This document shows positions 1 through 5,086 of a stretch of DNA of 5,208 nucleotides, piece after piece. Below the pieces are notes generated by a model that searched no databases, had not been told where the DNA came from, and saw only the letters and a program-made list of their open reading frames with translations. The position numbers and the translations under genes are program-made. Where the stretch lies: positions 1 through 5,208 of the forward strand of contig JAQUUF010000103.1 in assembly GCA_028693975.1 (NCBI GenBank). Reading direction: 5' to 3'. Origin of the DNA: Acidaminococcaceae bacterium (GTDB lineage: Bacteria; Bacillota; Negativicutes; Acidaminococcales; Acidaminococcaceae). Within the stretch, counting starts at the first letter, position 1. Each line of letters starts with the position of its first letter.

Positions 1-905
1 TGTTTATGGTCAAAGCATCCTATGAACAAAAACCTTTTCGCAAGGCGATTATGAAGACTTTTGGGGCAGAAGTATTTGCTAGCCCCAGTAATACTACCAA
101 AGCAGGACGGGCTATTTTGGCAGCGGACCCTACTAATACAGGGAGTTTGGGCTGTGCTATTTCTGAAGCTGTAGAGAAGGCTGTGACAAGTGATAATTGC
201 AAATACGTTTTGGGCTCTGTGCTCAATCAGGTTTTGCTGCATCAATCTATCATAGGCTTAGAGAGTGCTAAAGCGATGGAAATTTTGGGCGAATACCCAG
301 ATGTGGTTATTGGCTGTGCTGGCGGCGGTTCTAACTTGGGTGGCTTAATTGCACCTTTTGTAAAGGACAAAGTATCAGGCAAAGCTAATCCAGAGTTAGT
401 AGCTATTGAGCCGGCATCTTGTCCCTCGCTGACTCGCGGCCAATATGCGTATGATTTTTGCGATACAGGTAAGATAACGCCTTTAGCTAAGATGTATACC
501 TTAGGCTGTAGCTTCACACCTTCACCTATTCACGCAGGTGGCTTGCGTTACCACGGTATGTCACCTATTCTCTCTAAGCTCTATCATGATGGTTATATGA
601 CAGCTAGATCTGTGGTTCAATCGCAGGTTTTTGAAGCAGCGACTTTCTTTGCTAAGTACGAGAGTATTTTGCCTGCACCGGAATCGGCACATGCTATTTT
701 GGGAGCTATTGAAGAGGCGAAGCGTTGCAAAGAGACCGGAGAAGCGAAAACAATTCTCTTTGGTTTGACGGGTACAGGCTTCTTTGATATGACGGCTTAT
801 GCGGCTTATCAAGAGGGCAATATGGTAGACTATGTTCCCACAGATGAGGAGCTGGCCAAGGGCTTTAGTAAATTGCCTCAAATTCCGGGTGAACAAAATA
901 AATAA
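1..905 (+). CDS. trpB: TrpB2-type tryptophan synthase beta chain (TrpB-like PLP enzyme), 5' end missing
   Basis: This is a PLP enzyme of the tryptophan synthase beta family, which condenses indole with L-serine to give L-tryptophan in the cytoplasm. The reading frame is open from base 3, and the internal ATG at 6 is not the true start. About 300 residues are visible; the family usually has about 430-460, so the N-terminal part with the PLP-binding lysine lies upstream of the window. Counting from the ATG at 6, I see the PLP-phosphate loop GCAGGGSN (103-110), the TrpB2 block EPASCPSLTRG (135-145), HAGGLRYHGMSP (176-187), PAPESAHAI (223-231) and GTGFFD (256-261). The long EP...LTRG and AGGLRYHG blocks mark the TrpB2 subtype rather than the TrpA-partnered TrpB1. 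No trpA follows: a terminator comes 16 bases after the stop. The real role could be indole salvage or another serine-dependent beta-replacement. Family call is very secure; the physiological role is inferred. Confidence 0.95.
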   Translation, partial: FMVKASYEQKPFRKAIMKTFGAEVFASPSNTTKAGRAILAADPTNTGSLGCAISEAVEKAVTSDNCKYVLGSVLNQVLLHQSIIGLESAKAMEILGEYPDVVIGCAGGGSNLGGLIAPFVKDKVSGKANPELVAIEPASCPSLTRGQYAYDFCDTGKITPLAKMYTLGCSFTPSPIHAGGLRYHGMSPILSKLYHDGYMTARSVVQSQVFEAATFFAKYESILPAPESAHAILGAIEEAKRCKETGEAKTILFGLTGTGFFDMTAYAAYQEGNMVDYVPTDEELAKGFSKLPQIPGEQNK

Positions 906-920
906 CATTATGTGCTTTTA

Positions 921-951
921 GGGCTGTTCTCATTATGAGGACAGCCCTTTT
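921..951 (+). terminator. Intrinsic terminator of the trpB transcript
   Basis: An 11-bp stem (921-931 with 937-947, one G-U pair) encloses the 5-base loop ATTAT and is followed at once by TTTT. It starts 16 bases after the trpB stop. The opposite strand lacks a T-run after the hairpin, so it should act only on + strand transcription. Confidence 0.9.
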
Positions 952-953
952 CG

Positions 954-962
954 TGTTATAAT
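954..962 (+). promoter_or_regulatory. Extended -10 promoter for the secreted protein-tadA unit
   Basis: TG-T-TATAAT is a perfect -10 hexamer (957-962) with the extended TG motif. The -35 position would fall inside the terminator stem at about 934-939 (TATGAG) and does not match TTGACA, so the extended -10 probably compensates. Transcription would start near 969, giving a leader of about 23 bases that contains the Shine-Dalgarno AGGAGG (978-983). Confidence 0.75.
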
Positions 963-991
963 AGATAAGAATATGTGAGGAGGGAAGGACT

Positions 992-1708
992 ATGCTAAAA
1001 AAATTATTGCTTGGTATGCTCATATTTGTTGGCGTGTGCACTAATATGGAAGCAGGGGCGCAGGCTCAGTGGCATCCGGTGGAGTCTATGGGCACTACGA
1101 CATCAATAGATTTACATTCTGTGAAGCGGCAGGGGCTATTGGTGGAGGCTTGGGAACAGGCGAAGCAAGCACAAGCTTCTAACGGTAGTAAGAAGGTAGT
1201 TCTGCATAATCAATACGATTTGGATAGTAATAAATGGCGTAATATCGGCAGTAAGTTTTATAATGCCCAAGGGGTGACGTTGGGACAAAAAAAGTCGATA
1301 GGCCAGTGGCAGAAGATGGCAGTTACTTCTCAAGAAGCTGCCGTGGCTCGTTACTGTATGGATTATTCTCGCCAACAAGGTACTTGGATTAAGGCTAAAC
1401 AACTTGGTACGCTGGCCATAAAGTATTTTGATGCGGACACCTTAAAACGAAGCGGCAATACTATTGATGTGTGGGAAAAATTAGAGCTTTTGCAAGAGAG
1501 TAATGGAACGAAAACGATTGTTTCTCATATGCAATATAATCTAAAGACACAAAAAGTGCATACCCTCTACAATTGTAATTATACTGCACAAGGGGCTTTG
1601 CAAAAAGCAGCGGCAGCTACGGATGAATGGGGTGCAGCAGGTGATACCTATGGCGAATATATAGGGCAAGAATTAGAACAATACCTGCAAAAGCATAAAA
1701 GAAAATAG
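992..1708 (+). CDS. Secreted protein with two tandem Adhesin_E-like domains, function unknown
   Basis: The product has 238 residues. Residues 1-25 look like a Sec signal peptide: KK near the start, a hydrophobic core LLLGMLIFVGV, and AQA before a likely cleavage at 25/26. Cys16 is not in a proper lipobox (Val precedes it), so it is probably not a lipoprotein. The mature part is an internal duplication with a 107-residue period: Trp54/Trp161, SNGSK (63-67)/SNGTK (170-174), QYDL (74-77)/QYNL (181-184), and YNAQG (90-94)/YTAQG (197-201). Each copy (about 27-128 and 132-235) resembles the surface-adhesin protein E fold pattern: an opening Trp, a D/S-x-x-x-x-K-R-x-G segment, then V-W or A-W strands. 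That resemblance is from memory of the family and is moderate. The start is supported by AGGAGG 8 bases upstream. tadA follows after 9 bases, so the two are probably cotranscribed. A periplasmic or surface location is inferred; no enzymatic motif is visible. Confidence 0.8.
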   Translation: MLKKLLLGMLIFVGVCTNMEAGAQAQWHPVESMGTTTSIDLHSVKRQGLLVEAWEQAKQAQASNGSKKVVLHNQYDLDSNKWRNIGSKFYNAQGVTLGQKKSIGQWQKMAVTSQEAAVARYCMDYSRQQGTWIKAKQLGTLAIKYFDADTLKRSGNTIDVWEKLELLQESNGTKTIVSHMQYNLKTQKVHTLYNCNYTAQGALQKAAAATDEWGAAGDTYGEYIGQELEQYLQKHKRK

Positions 1709-1717
1709 AGGATTGCC

Positions 1718-2167
1718 ATGCATAAAGACGAAGAGTTTATGTTGTTGGCCTTAGCTGAGGCACAGAAAGCTGCCCAACTTGGCGAGATTCCGGTAGGAGC
1801 AGTTATTGTGCAAAACGGAGTGGTACTGGCGTCAAGTTATAACCAAAGAGAAACAGAGCATGATGCTACTGCTCATGCAGAAGTACTAGCTATTAGGGAG
1901 GCGTGCCGGCACATGAAGAGTTGGCGCTTGGCAGAGGCCACTATCTATGTTACCTTAGAGCCTTGTCCCATGTGTGCCGGTGCTATTTGGAATGCGAGGA
2001 TGCAACGAGTGGTCTATGGTGCAGTGGATAGCAGAGCTGGGGCAGCGGAATCATTGTTTAATGTAATTAATAACAAATACCTTAATCATCAATGTCAAGT
2101 TACTGCTGGGGTCTGTGCAGAAAAATGTAAAAAAATTCTGCAAGATTTTTTTGAGAAGCGGCGTTGA
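1718..2167 (+). CDS. tadA: tRNA-specific adenosine-34 deaminase TadA
   Basis: TadA is a zinc enzyme that converts the wobble adenosine of tRNA-Arg(ACG) to inosine so that one tRNA reads CGU, CGC and CGA; it is usually essential. The 149-residue product is full length for the family. The zinc and catalytic residues are all present: His53 and Glu55 in TAHAEVLA, and Cys83 and Cys86 in EPCPMCAGAI. Asn42 and the C-terminal pattern GAAESLFN...NH also match TadA. The ATG is preceded by a modest ribosome site, AGAGGA (1707-1712), that overlaps the stop of the upstream gene, suggesting translational coupling. The gene is the second of a two-gene unit. Its 3' end carries the promoter of the following tRNA gene, and no terminator separates them. 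The neighbouring tRNA-Ser has C34, so it is not a TadA substrate. Confidence 0.97.
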   Translation: MHKDEEFMLLALAEAQKAAQLGEIPVGAVIVQNGVVLASSYNQRETEHDATAHAEVLAIREACRHMKSWRLAEATIYVTLEPCPMCAGAIWNARMQRVVYGAVDSRAGAAESLFNVINNKYLNHQCQVTAGVCAEKCKKILQDFFEKRR

Positions 2168-2178
2168 TGTGGTATAAT
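2151..2178 (+). promoter_or_regulatory. Promoter of tRNA-Ser (inside the tadA 3' end)
   Basis: TTGAGA (2151-2156), a 16-base spacer and a perfect TATAAT (2173-2178) preceded by TG-G, an extended -10. Start of transcription is expected near 2185, about 10 bases before the mature tRNA. This is one of the two best promoters in the window, as expected for a stable RNA gene. Confidence 0.85.
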
Positions 2179-2194
2179 TAAGAGCATCTGTTAA

Positions 2195-2282
<88 letters not shown>

Positions 2283-2303
2283 AGTTTTGGGAAAGGTGTT
2301 AAC

Positions 2304-2438
2304 ATGTGGGACTATATTATTGGCGGCGTCATTGTCATTCTGCTCGGCTTGGCATTGCGCGCTTTCCTGAAAGAAGAGACGGGTGGTTGTGCTCACTGTC
2401 CTTATAGCAAGAATTGCAAGCACAAGGACAACAAGTAA
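2304..2438 (+). CDS. FeoB-associated Cys-rich membrane protein
   Basis: This is a 44-residue protein. Residues 3-22 form one hydrophobic membrane segment (YIIGGVIVILLGLALRAF), followed by a short cytosolic or periplasmic tail with Cys29, Cys32 and Cys38 in the pattern C-x2-C-x5-C and several Lys and His. This layout matches the FeoB-associated Cys-rich membrane proteins, small partners usually encoded next to the ferrous-iron transporter feoB. No feo gene is in the window, so a role in iron transport is inferred from family resemblance only. The start at 2304 is chosen because earlier in-frame codons lie within the tRNA gene; a ribosome site GGGAAAGG (2289-2296) sits 7 bases upstream. The gene starts 21 bases after the tRNA CCA, with no terminator or clear promoter between, so it is probably on the tRNA transcript. 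Confidence 0.82.
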   Translation: MWDYIIGGVIVILLGLALRAFLKEETGGCAHCPYSKNCKHKDNK

Positions 2439-2444
2439 TGTCTC

Positions 2445-2490
2445 TTGTAAAAGTACTAAAGTTTTATATAAAAACTATTGACATTTACAA
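2445..2490 (+). repeat. Nested inverted repeats around the -35 of the alr-leader promoter
   Basis: TTGTAAA (2445-2451) is exactly inverted as TTTACAA (2484-2490). A second pair, AGTTTT (2460-2465) with AAAACT (2471-2476), shares almost the same centre (about 2468). The right outer arm lies just after the -35 hexamer. It could be an operator, or simply an AT-rich upstream element of the promoter. The stems are too AT-rich to be a terminator for the preceding small gene. Confidence 0.3.
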
Positions 2491-2506
2491 TAAAAGGAAT
2501 TATACT
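2478..2506 (+). promoter_or_regulatory. Near-consensus promoter upstream of alr
   Basis: TTGACA (2478-2483) matches the -35 consensus exactly, the spacer is 17 bases, and TATACT (2501-2506) differs from the -10 consensus by one base. AT-rich sequence upstream could act as an UP element. The expected start is near 2513. A second -10-like TATAAT at 2512-2517 has no matching -35. The transcript meets an intrinsic terminator about 60 bases later. Confidence 0.85.
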
Positions 2507-2512
2507 ACGTCT

Positions 2513-2572
2513 ATAATATTTCTAGAGGCGAAGTAGCCGGGTTGTTCTCACGAGCAATCCGGTTTGTTTTTT
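2513..2572 (+). ncRNA. Putative short RNA or attenuated alr leader (about 60 nt)
   Basis: A strong promoter (2478-2506) and a strong terminator (2537-2572) bracket about 60 bases that contain no convincing ORF. The RNA would have about 24 largely unpaired bases (2513-2536), including AGAGGCGAAGTAG, followed by the terminator hairpin. Two readings are possible: a small RNA made constitutively, or a leader that controls read-through into alr. I see no strong antiterminator: GGC (2527-2529) could pair with GCC (2536-2538), but this is only 3 bp. It does not match any riboswitch class I recognise. Both the existence and the ends of this RNA are inferred. Confidence 0.4.
2537..2572 (+). terminator. 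Intrinsic terminator upstream of alr
   Basis: An 11-bp stem (2537-2547 with 2552-2562, two G-U pairs) closes a TCAC loop and is followed by TTTGTTTTTT. It also appears to be the first terminator downstream of the tRNA-Ser and FeoB-associated gene, since none follows that gene before it. It lies 70 bases upstream of the alr start codon, so alr expression needs either read-through or an unseen promoter between 2573 and 2632. Confidence 0.85.
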
Positions 2573-2632
2573 AGAAGTATTGTGGTTAAGCAAATGGTTT
2601 GGAGCGTAGTATCTTTGTCCGACAGAGAAATG

Positions 2633-2637
2633 AGGAG
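2633..2637 (+). promoter_or_regulatory. Ribosome binding site that sets the alr start
   Basis: AGGAG lies 5 bases before the ATG at 2643. The in-frame GTG at 2637 overlaps this site and so cannot use it, which favours the ATG. A small hairpin just upstream (2612-2617 with 2623-2628) leaves the site exposed. Confidence 0.8.
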
Positions 2638-2642
2638 TGGAA

Positions 2643-3755
2643 ATGGTACAAAGAAATGCGTGGGCAGAGATTGATCTGGCTGCGGTAAGAAACAATGTTC
2701 AAGAAGCAAAAAAGTTTCTCAAAGAGGGAACGACGCTTTGCGCTGTTGTCAAAGCGAATGCTTATGGTCACGGAGCTGTGCCGGTGGCGCAGGCTGCACT
2801 GGAAGCAGGAGCGGGGTTCTTGGCAGTAGCGATTACTCAAGAGGCGCTAGAACTCAGAGAAGCTGGCATCAAAGCACCAATTCTTGTGCTTGGTACTTTG
2901 CCGGCGGGGCATGCAAAAACAATTGTTGCTTACGGCGTTAGCCAAACTGTATATACATTAGAAGCTGCTCAAGCTTTGTCTGAGGCTGCTGTACACCTTA
3001 AGAAAAAAGCCAAAATTCATTTGGGAATTGAGACAGGGATGAATAGAATCGGTTGTCTGCCTTGTGATTTGGCACAATTGGTTGAGCATATAGCGGCTTT
3101 GCCTAATATAGAGATTGAAGGTGTATTCTCTCATTTTGCCACAGGCGATGATGCTGATAAAACTTTTGCTCACGAGCAATTTGCTCGTTTCAAACTGGCT
3201 CTTGATGTCTTGCGTAAAGAAGGGCTCAAAGTAAGCTACAAGCACATTGCCAATAGTGCGGTCATTGGTGAAATGGCCTCTACGCATTTGGACATGGTTA
3301 GACAGGGCATTACCTTGTATGGCTTGTGGCCTTCACCGGAGGTTGAGCATAATATGAAGCTACAGCCGGTGATGACGGTTAAGGCCAGAGTGTCCTATGT
3401 TAAGGAGATACTGCCTGGCGAGACAGTTGGCTATGGTAGGACCTATGAGGCGAAGAGTAAACGTAGAATTGCCACTTTGCCCATTGGTTATGCAGATGGA
3501 GTATCTAGACATCTTTCCAATAAAGGTTATGTGGTTATAAGAGGCAAGCAAGCTCCGATTGTGGGACGCGTGTGTATGGATCAGATGATGGTAGACGTCA
3601 CGGACATACCTCAGGTCGCTTTTGGAGATGAGGCTATAGTAATGGGAGGCAAGGAAGTGTCTTTTGACCTCATTGCTCAGTGGATGGACACCATTAACTA
3701 TGAGCCTATGTGTCTGATTACCAGTCGTATTCCCCGTATATATATTAATAAATAA
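2643..3755 (+). CDS. alr: Alanine racemase
   Basis: This cytoplasmic PLP enzyme interconverts L- and D-alanine and supplies D-alanine for peptidoglycan. The product has 370 residues from the ATG at 2643, normal for the family. The N-terminal TIM barrel carries the PLP lysine Lys37 in AVVKANAYGHG; the C-terminal beta domain carries the second catalytic base Tyr264 in VGYGRTY. Other family residues are seen: Arg135 in GMNRIG, His164 in FSHFATGDD, Arg220 in VRQGITLYG, Tyr283 in GYADG, CMDQ (311-314), and Tyr353 in NYEP. One position is unusual: the lysine that is carbamylated in the Geobacillus enzyme (HLKMDTGM) is Gly128 here (HLGIETGM). The gene stands between the terminator at 2537-2572 and a livK-like gene 55 bases downstream, with no terminator in that gap, so it may be cotranscribed with it. 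Being the only cell-wall gene in the window, it shows no pathway cluster. Confidence 0.97.
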   Translation: MVQRNAWAEIDLAAVRNNVQEAKKFLKEGTTLCAVVKANAYGHGAVPVAQAALEAGAGFLAVAITQEALELREAGIKAPILVLGTLPAGHAKTIVAYGVSQTVYTLEAAQALSEAAVHLKKKAKIHLGIETGMNRIGCLPCDLAQLVEHIAALPNIEIEGVFSHFATGDDADKTFAHEQFARFKLALDVLRKEGLKVSYKHIANSAVIGEMASTHLDMVRQGITLYGLWPSPEVEHNMKLQPVMTVKARVSYVKEILPGETVGYGRTYEAKSKRRIATLPIGYADGVSRHLSNKGYVVIRGKQAPIVGRVCMDQMMVDVTDIPQVAFGDEAIVMGGKEVSFDLIAQWMDTINYEPMCLITSRIPRIYINK

Positions 3756-3772
3756 AAGTGGGAATAGGCTTG

Positions 3773-3781
3773 TGATATAAA
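3773..3781 (+). promoter_or_regulatory. Possible extended -10 promoter for the livK-like gene
   Basis: TG-A-TATAAA (TG at 3773-3774, hexamer 3776-3781) sits 29 bases before the livK start. The -35 position (about 3753-3758, TAAAAG) is poor. It could give the livK-like gene its own transcript; otherwise it is read from alr, since no terminator separates the two. Confidence 0.4.
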
Positions 3782-3796
3782 ATATGAAAAGTGAAT

Positions 3797-3801
3797 AGGA
3801 G
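3797..3801 (+). promoter_or_regulatory. Ribosome binding site that sets the livK start
   Basis: AGGAG lies 9 bases before the ATG at 3811. The in-frame TTG at 3802 directly abuts this site with no spacer, so the ATG is preferred and gives a cleaner lipoprotein signal peptide beginning MRGKF. Confidence 0.75.
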
Positions 3802-3810
3802 TTGAGTCAA

Positions 3811-4986
3811 ATGAGGGGAAAATTTTTGACTATGGCTATCAGCCTGGCTCTGGGGGCAAGTATGCTCTTAAGTGGCTGTGGCGGCGGCAAAGACGGTGGC
3901 AAGGCAGGCGACACTATTAAGATAGGTGTCGTTTCTGAGATGACTGGTGCCAATGCTACCTATGGAACGTCGGTTGTTAATGGTATGAAGTTAGCACTGA
4001 AAGAGATTAATGCTAACGGTGGTGTTTTGGGTAAGAAAGTTGATATTGTAGTTGCGGATAGCAAGAGTGAACCTGCTGAAGCTGCTAACGCTATGTCCAA
4101 GGTTATCAATCAAGATAAAACACCTCTGGCCATGGGCATCTTCACTAGTTCCAGTGCCATAGCTGCTTGTAATGTTAGCGAATCTGCCAAAGTGCCTTAC
4201 CTAGCAATTGGTGCTACCAATCCTAAGGTTACTTTGGATGACAAAACAGGGAAGGTTAAACCTAATACTTTCCGTGTGTGCTTCATTGATCCTTTCCAAG
4301 GTACAGTTGGTGCCAACTTTGTTTTGAACGAATTAAAAGTTAAGAAGGCTGCTGTGTTTGTAGATAATAGCAGCGATTATTCCAAAGGGTTAGCTGAGTT
4401 TTTCAAGAAAGCCTTCACTAGTAAGGGCGGACAAGTTATTTCTGAGGAAGCATATTTGCAAAAGGATACAGATTTTAAAGCTGTATTAACTAAGATTAAG
4501 ACCACTAATCCGGAAGTGCTCTATATTCCCGGTTACTATGAAGAAGTTGGCAAGATAGTTAAACAAGCTCGTGAATTAGGTATGACGATGCCTATCGTTG
4601 GTGGTGACGGTTGGGATTCTCCCAAATTGGCTGAGATAGCCGGTGGCGCTGCTTTGAACAATACCTTCTTCACTAATCACTATTCTCCTGATTCTGACTC
4701 TGCTGAATCCAAAGCATTTGTTTCAGCTTACGAGAAAGAATATAAGCAAAAACCGGATGCTCCCGCAGTGCTAGGTTATGATGGTGCCAAATTAATGGTT
4801 GATGCTATCAAACGTGCCGGTGCAGTAGACGGTGCCAAGGTTGCCGCAGCTTTAGCTTCCACTAAAGGCTTTAAGGCAGTTACCGGTGAAACTTCTTTGA
4901 ATGAAAAGCACGACGCTGTTAAGAGTGCTGTTATTATCGAGTTCAAAGATGGCAAGCAAGTTTACCGCGCAACTATCAAACCTTGA
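3811..4986 (+). CDS. Branched-chain amino-acid ABC transporter substrate-binding lipoprotein (LivK-like)
   Basis: A 391-residue periplasmic binding protein of the Leu/Ile/Val-binding family (Peripla_BP_6), which captures an amino acid or similar ligand and delivers it to an ABC permease. Residues 1-22 are a lipoprotein signal peptide with lipobox LSGC; Cys23 would be lipidated, followed by a Gly-rich linker (24-33). The fold begins at TIKIGVVSEMTG (35-46). Family landmarks follow: GMKLALKEINANGGVLGKK (58-76), the ligand-binding loops TSSSAIAA (112-119) and GATNP (134-138), DYSKGLA (189-195), GGDGWDS (264-270), and the closing FKAVTGETSLNEKHD (354-368). It is full length. The permease and ATPase genes (livHMGF) do not follow: a terminator comes 23 bases after the stop. 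Substrate cannot be told from sequence; leucine/isoleucine/valine is the default, and other amino acids or amides are possible. Confidence 0.93.
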   Translation: MRGKFLTMAISLALGASMLLSGCGGGKDGGKAGDTIKIGVVSEMTGANATYGTSVVNGMKLALKEINANGGVLGKKVDIVVADSKSEPAEAANAMSKVINQDKTPLAMGIFTSSSAIAACNVSESAKVPYLAIGATNPKVTLDDKTGKVKPNTFRVCFIDPFQGTVGANFVLNELKVKKAAVFVDNSSDYSKGLAEFFKKAFTSKGGQVISEEAYLQKDTDFKAVLTKIKTTNPEVLYIPGYYEEVGKIVKQARELGMTMPIVGGDGWDSPKLAEIAGGAALNNTFFTNHYSPDSDSAESKAFVSAYEKEYKQKPDAPAVLGYDGAKLMVDAIKRAGAVDGAKVAAALASTKGFKAVTGETSLNEKHDAVKSAVIIEFKDGKQVYRATIKP

Positions 4987-5009
4987 TTAACCTCGCTTTC
5001 CCTTATTTT

Positions 5010-5049
5010 GGGTTGCTTTTGACCTTCGGGTCGAGGCAACCCCTTTTTT
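5010..5049 (+). terminator. Intrinsic terminator after the livK-like gene
   Basis: The base stem GGGTTGC (5010-5016) pairs with GCAACCC (5036-5042). An upper stem TTGACC (5019-5024) pairs with GGTCGA (5029-5034) and is capped by a UUCG tetraloop closed by C-G, an exceptionally stable loop. A small TT/G internal bulge separates the stems. TTTTTT (5044-5049) follows. This ends the alr/livK-like transcript. Confidence 0.95.
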
Positions 5050-5050
5050 A

Positions 5051-5059
5051 TGGTATAAT
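5051..5059 (+). promoter_or_regulatory. Extended -10 promoter for the gene at the window end
   Basis: TG-G-TATAAT (hexamer 5054-5059) begins one base after the terminator T-run. The -35 position (about 5031-5037) lies in the terminator stem and does not match consensus. Transcription would begin near 5066, giving a leader of about 20 bases. Confidence 0.75.
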
Positions 5060-5086
5060 TATTCTATCGTAACGGAGGTGACTTAT

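Noticed and set aside
256..905. Long minus-strand ORFs opposite trpB, alr and the secreted protein
   Set aside because: They lack ribosome sites and family features and are shadows of strongly supported + strand genes.
992..1060. Lipoprotein signal at Cys16 of the secreted protein
   Set aside because: The residue before Cys16 is Val, not Gly, Ala or Ser, and a good signal peptidase I site AQA lies at 23-25.
2460..2476. AGTTTT-ATATA-AAAACT as a terminator of the small Cys-rich gene
   Set aside because: The 6-bp stem has almost no G-C pairs and no T-run follows, so it would not terminate transcription.
2548..2558. 11-base match TCACGAGCAAT shared with the alr coding region at 3170-3180, as if the short RNA targets alr
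   Set aside because: It is a same-strand repeat, not complementary, and a few 11-base repeats are expected by chance in 5 kb.
2513..2562. Lysine riboswitch, suggested by AGAGGCGAAGTAG
   Set aside because: Only the first few bases resemble it; the roughly 170-base multi-stem structure cannot fit in a 60-base leader, and alr is not a usual target.
2542..2574. A ten-codon leader peptide starting at TTG 2542
   Set aside because: It has no ribosome site and lies wholly in the terminator hairpin, so it is not a credible ORF.
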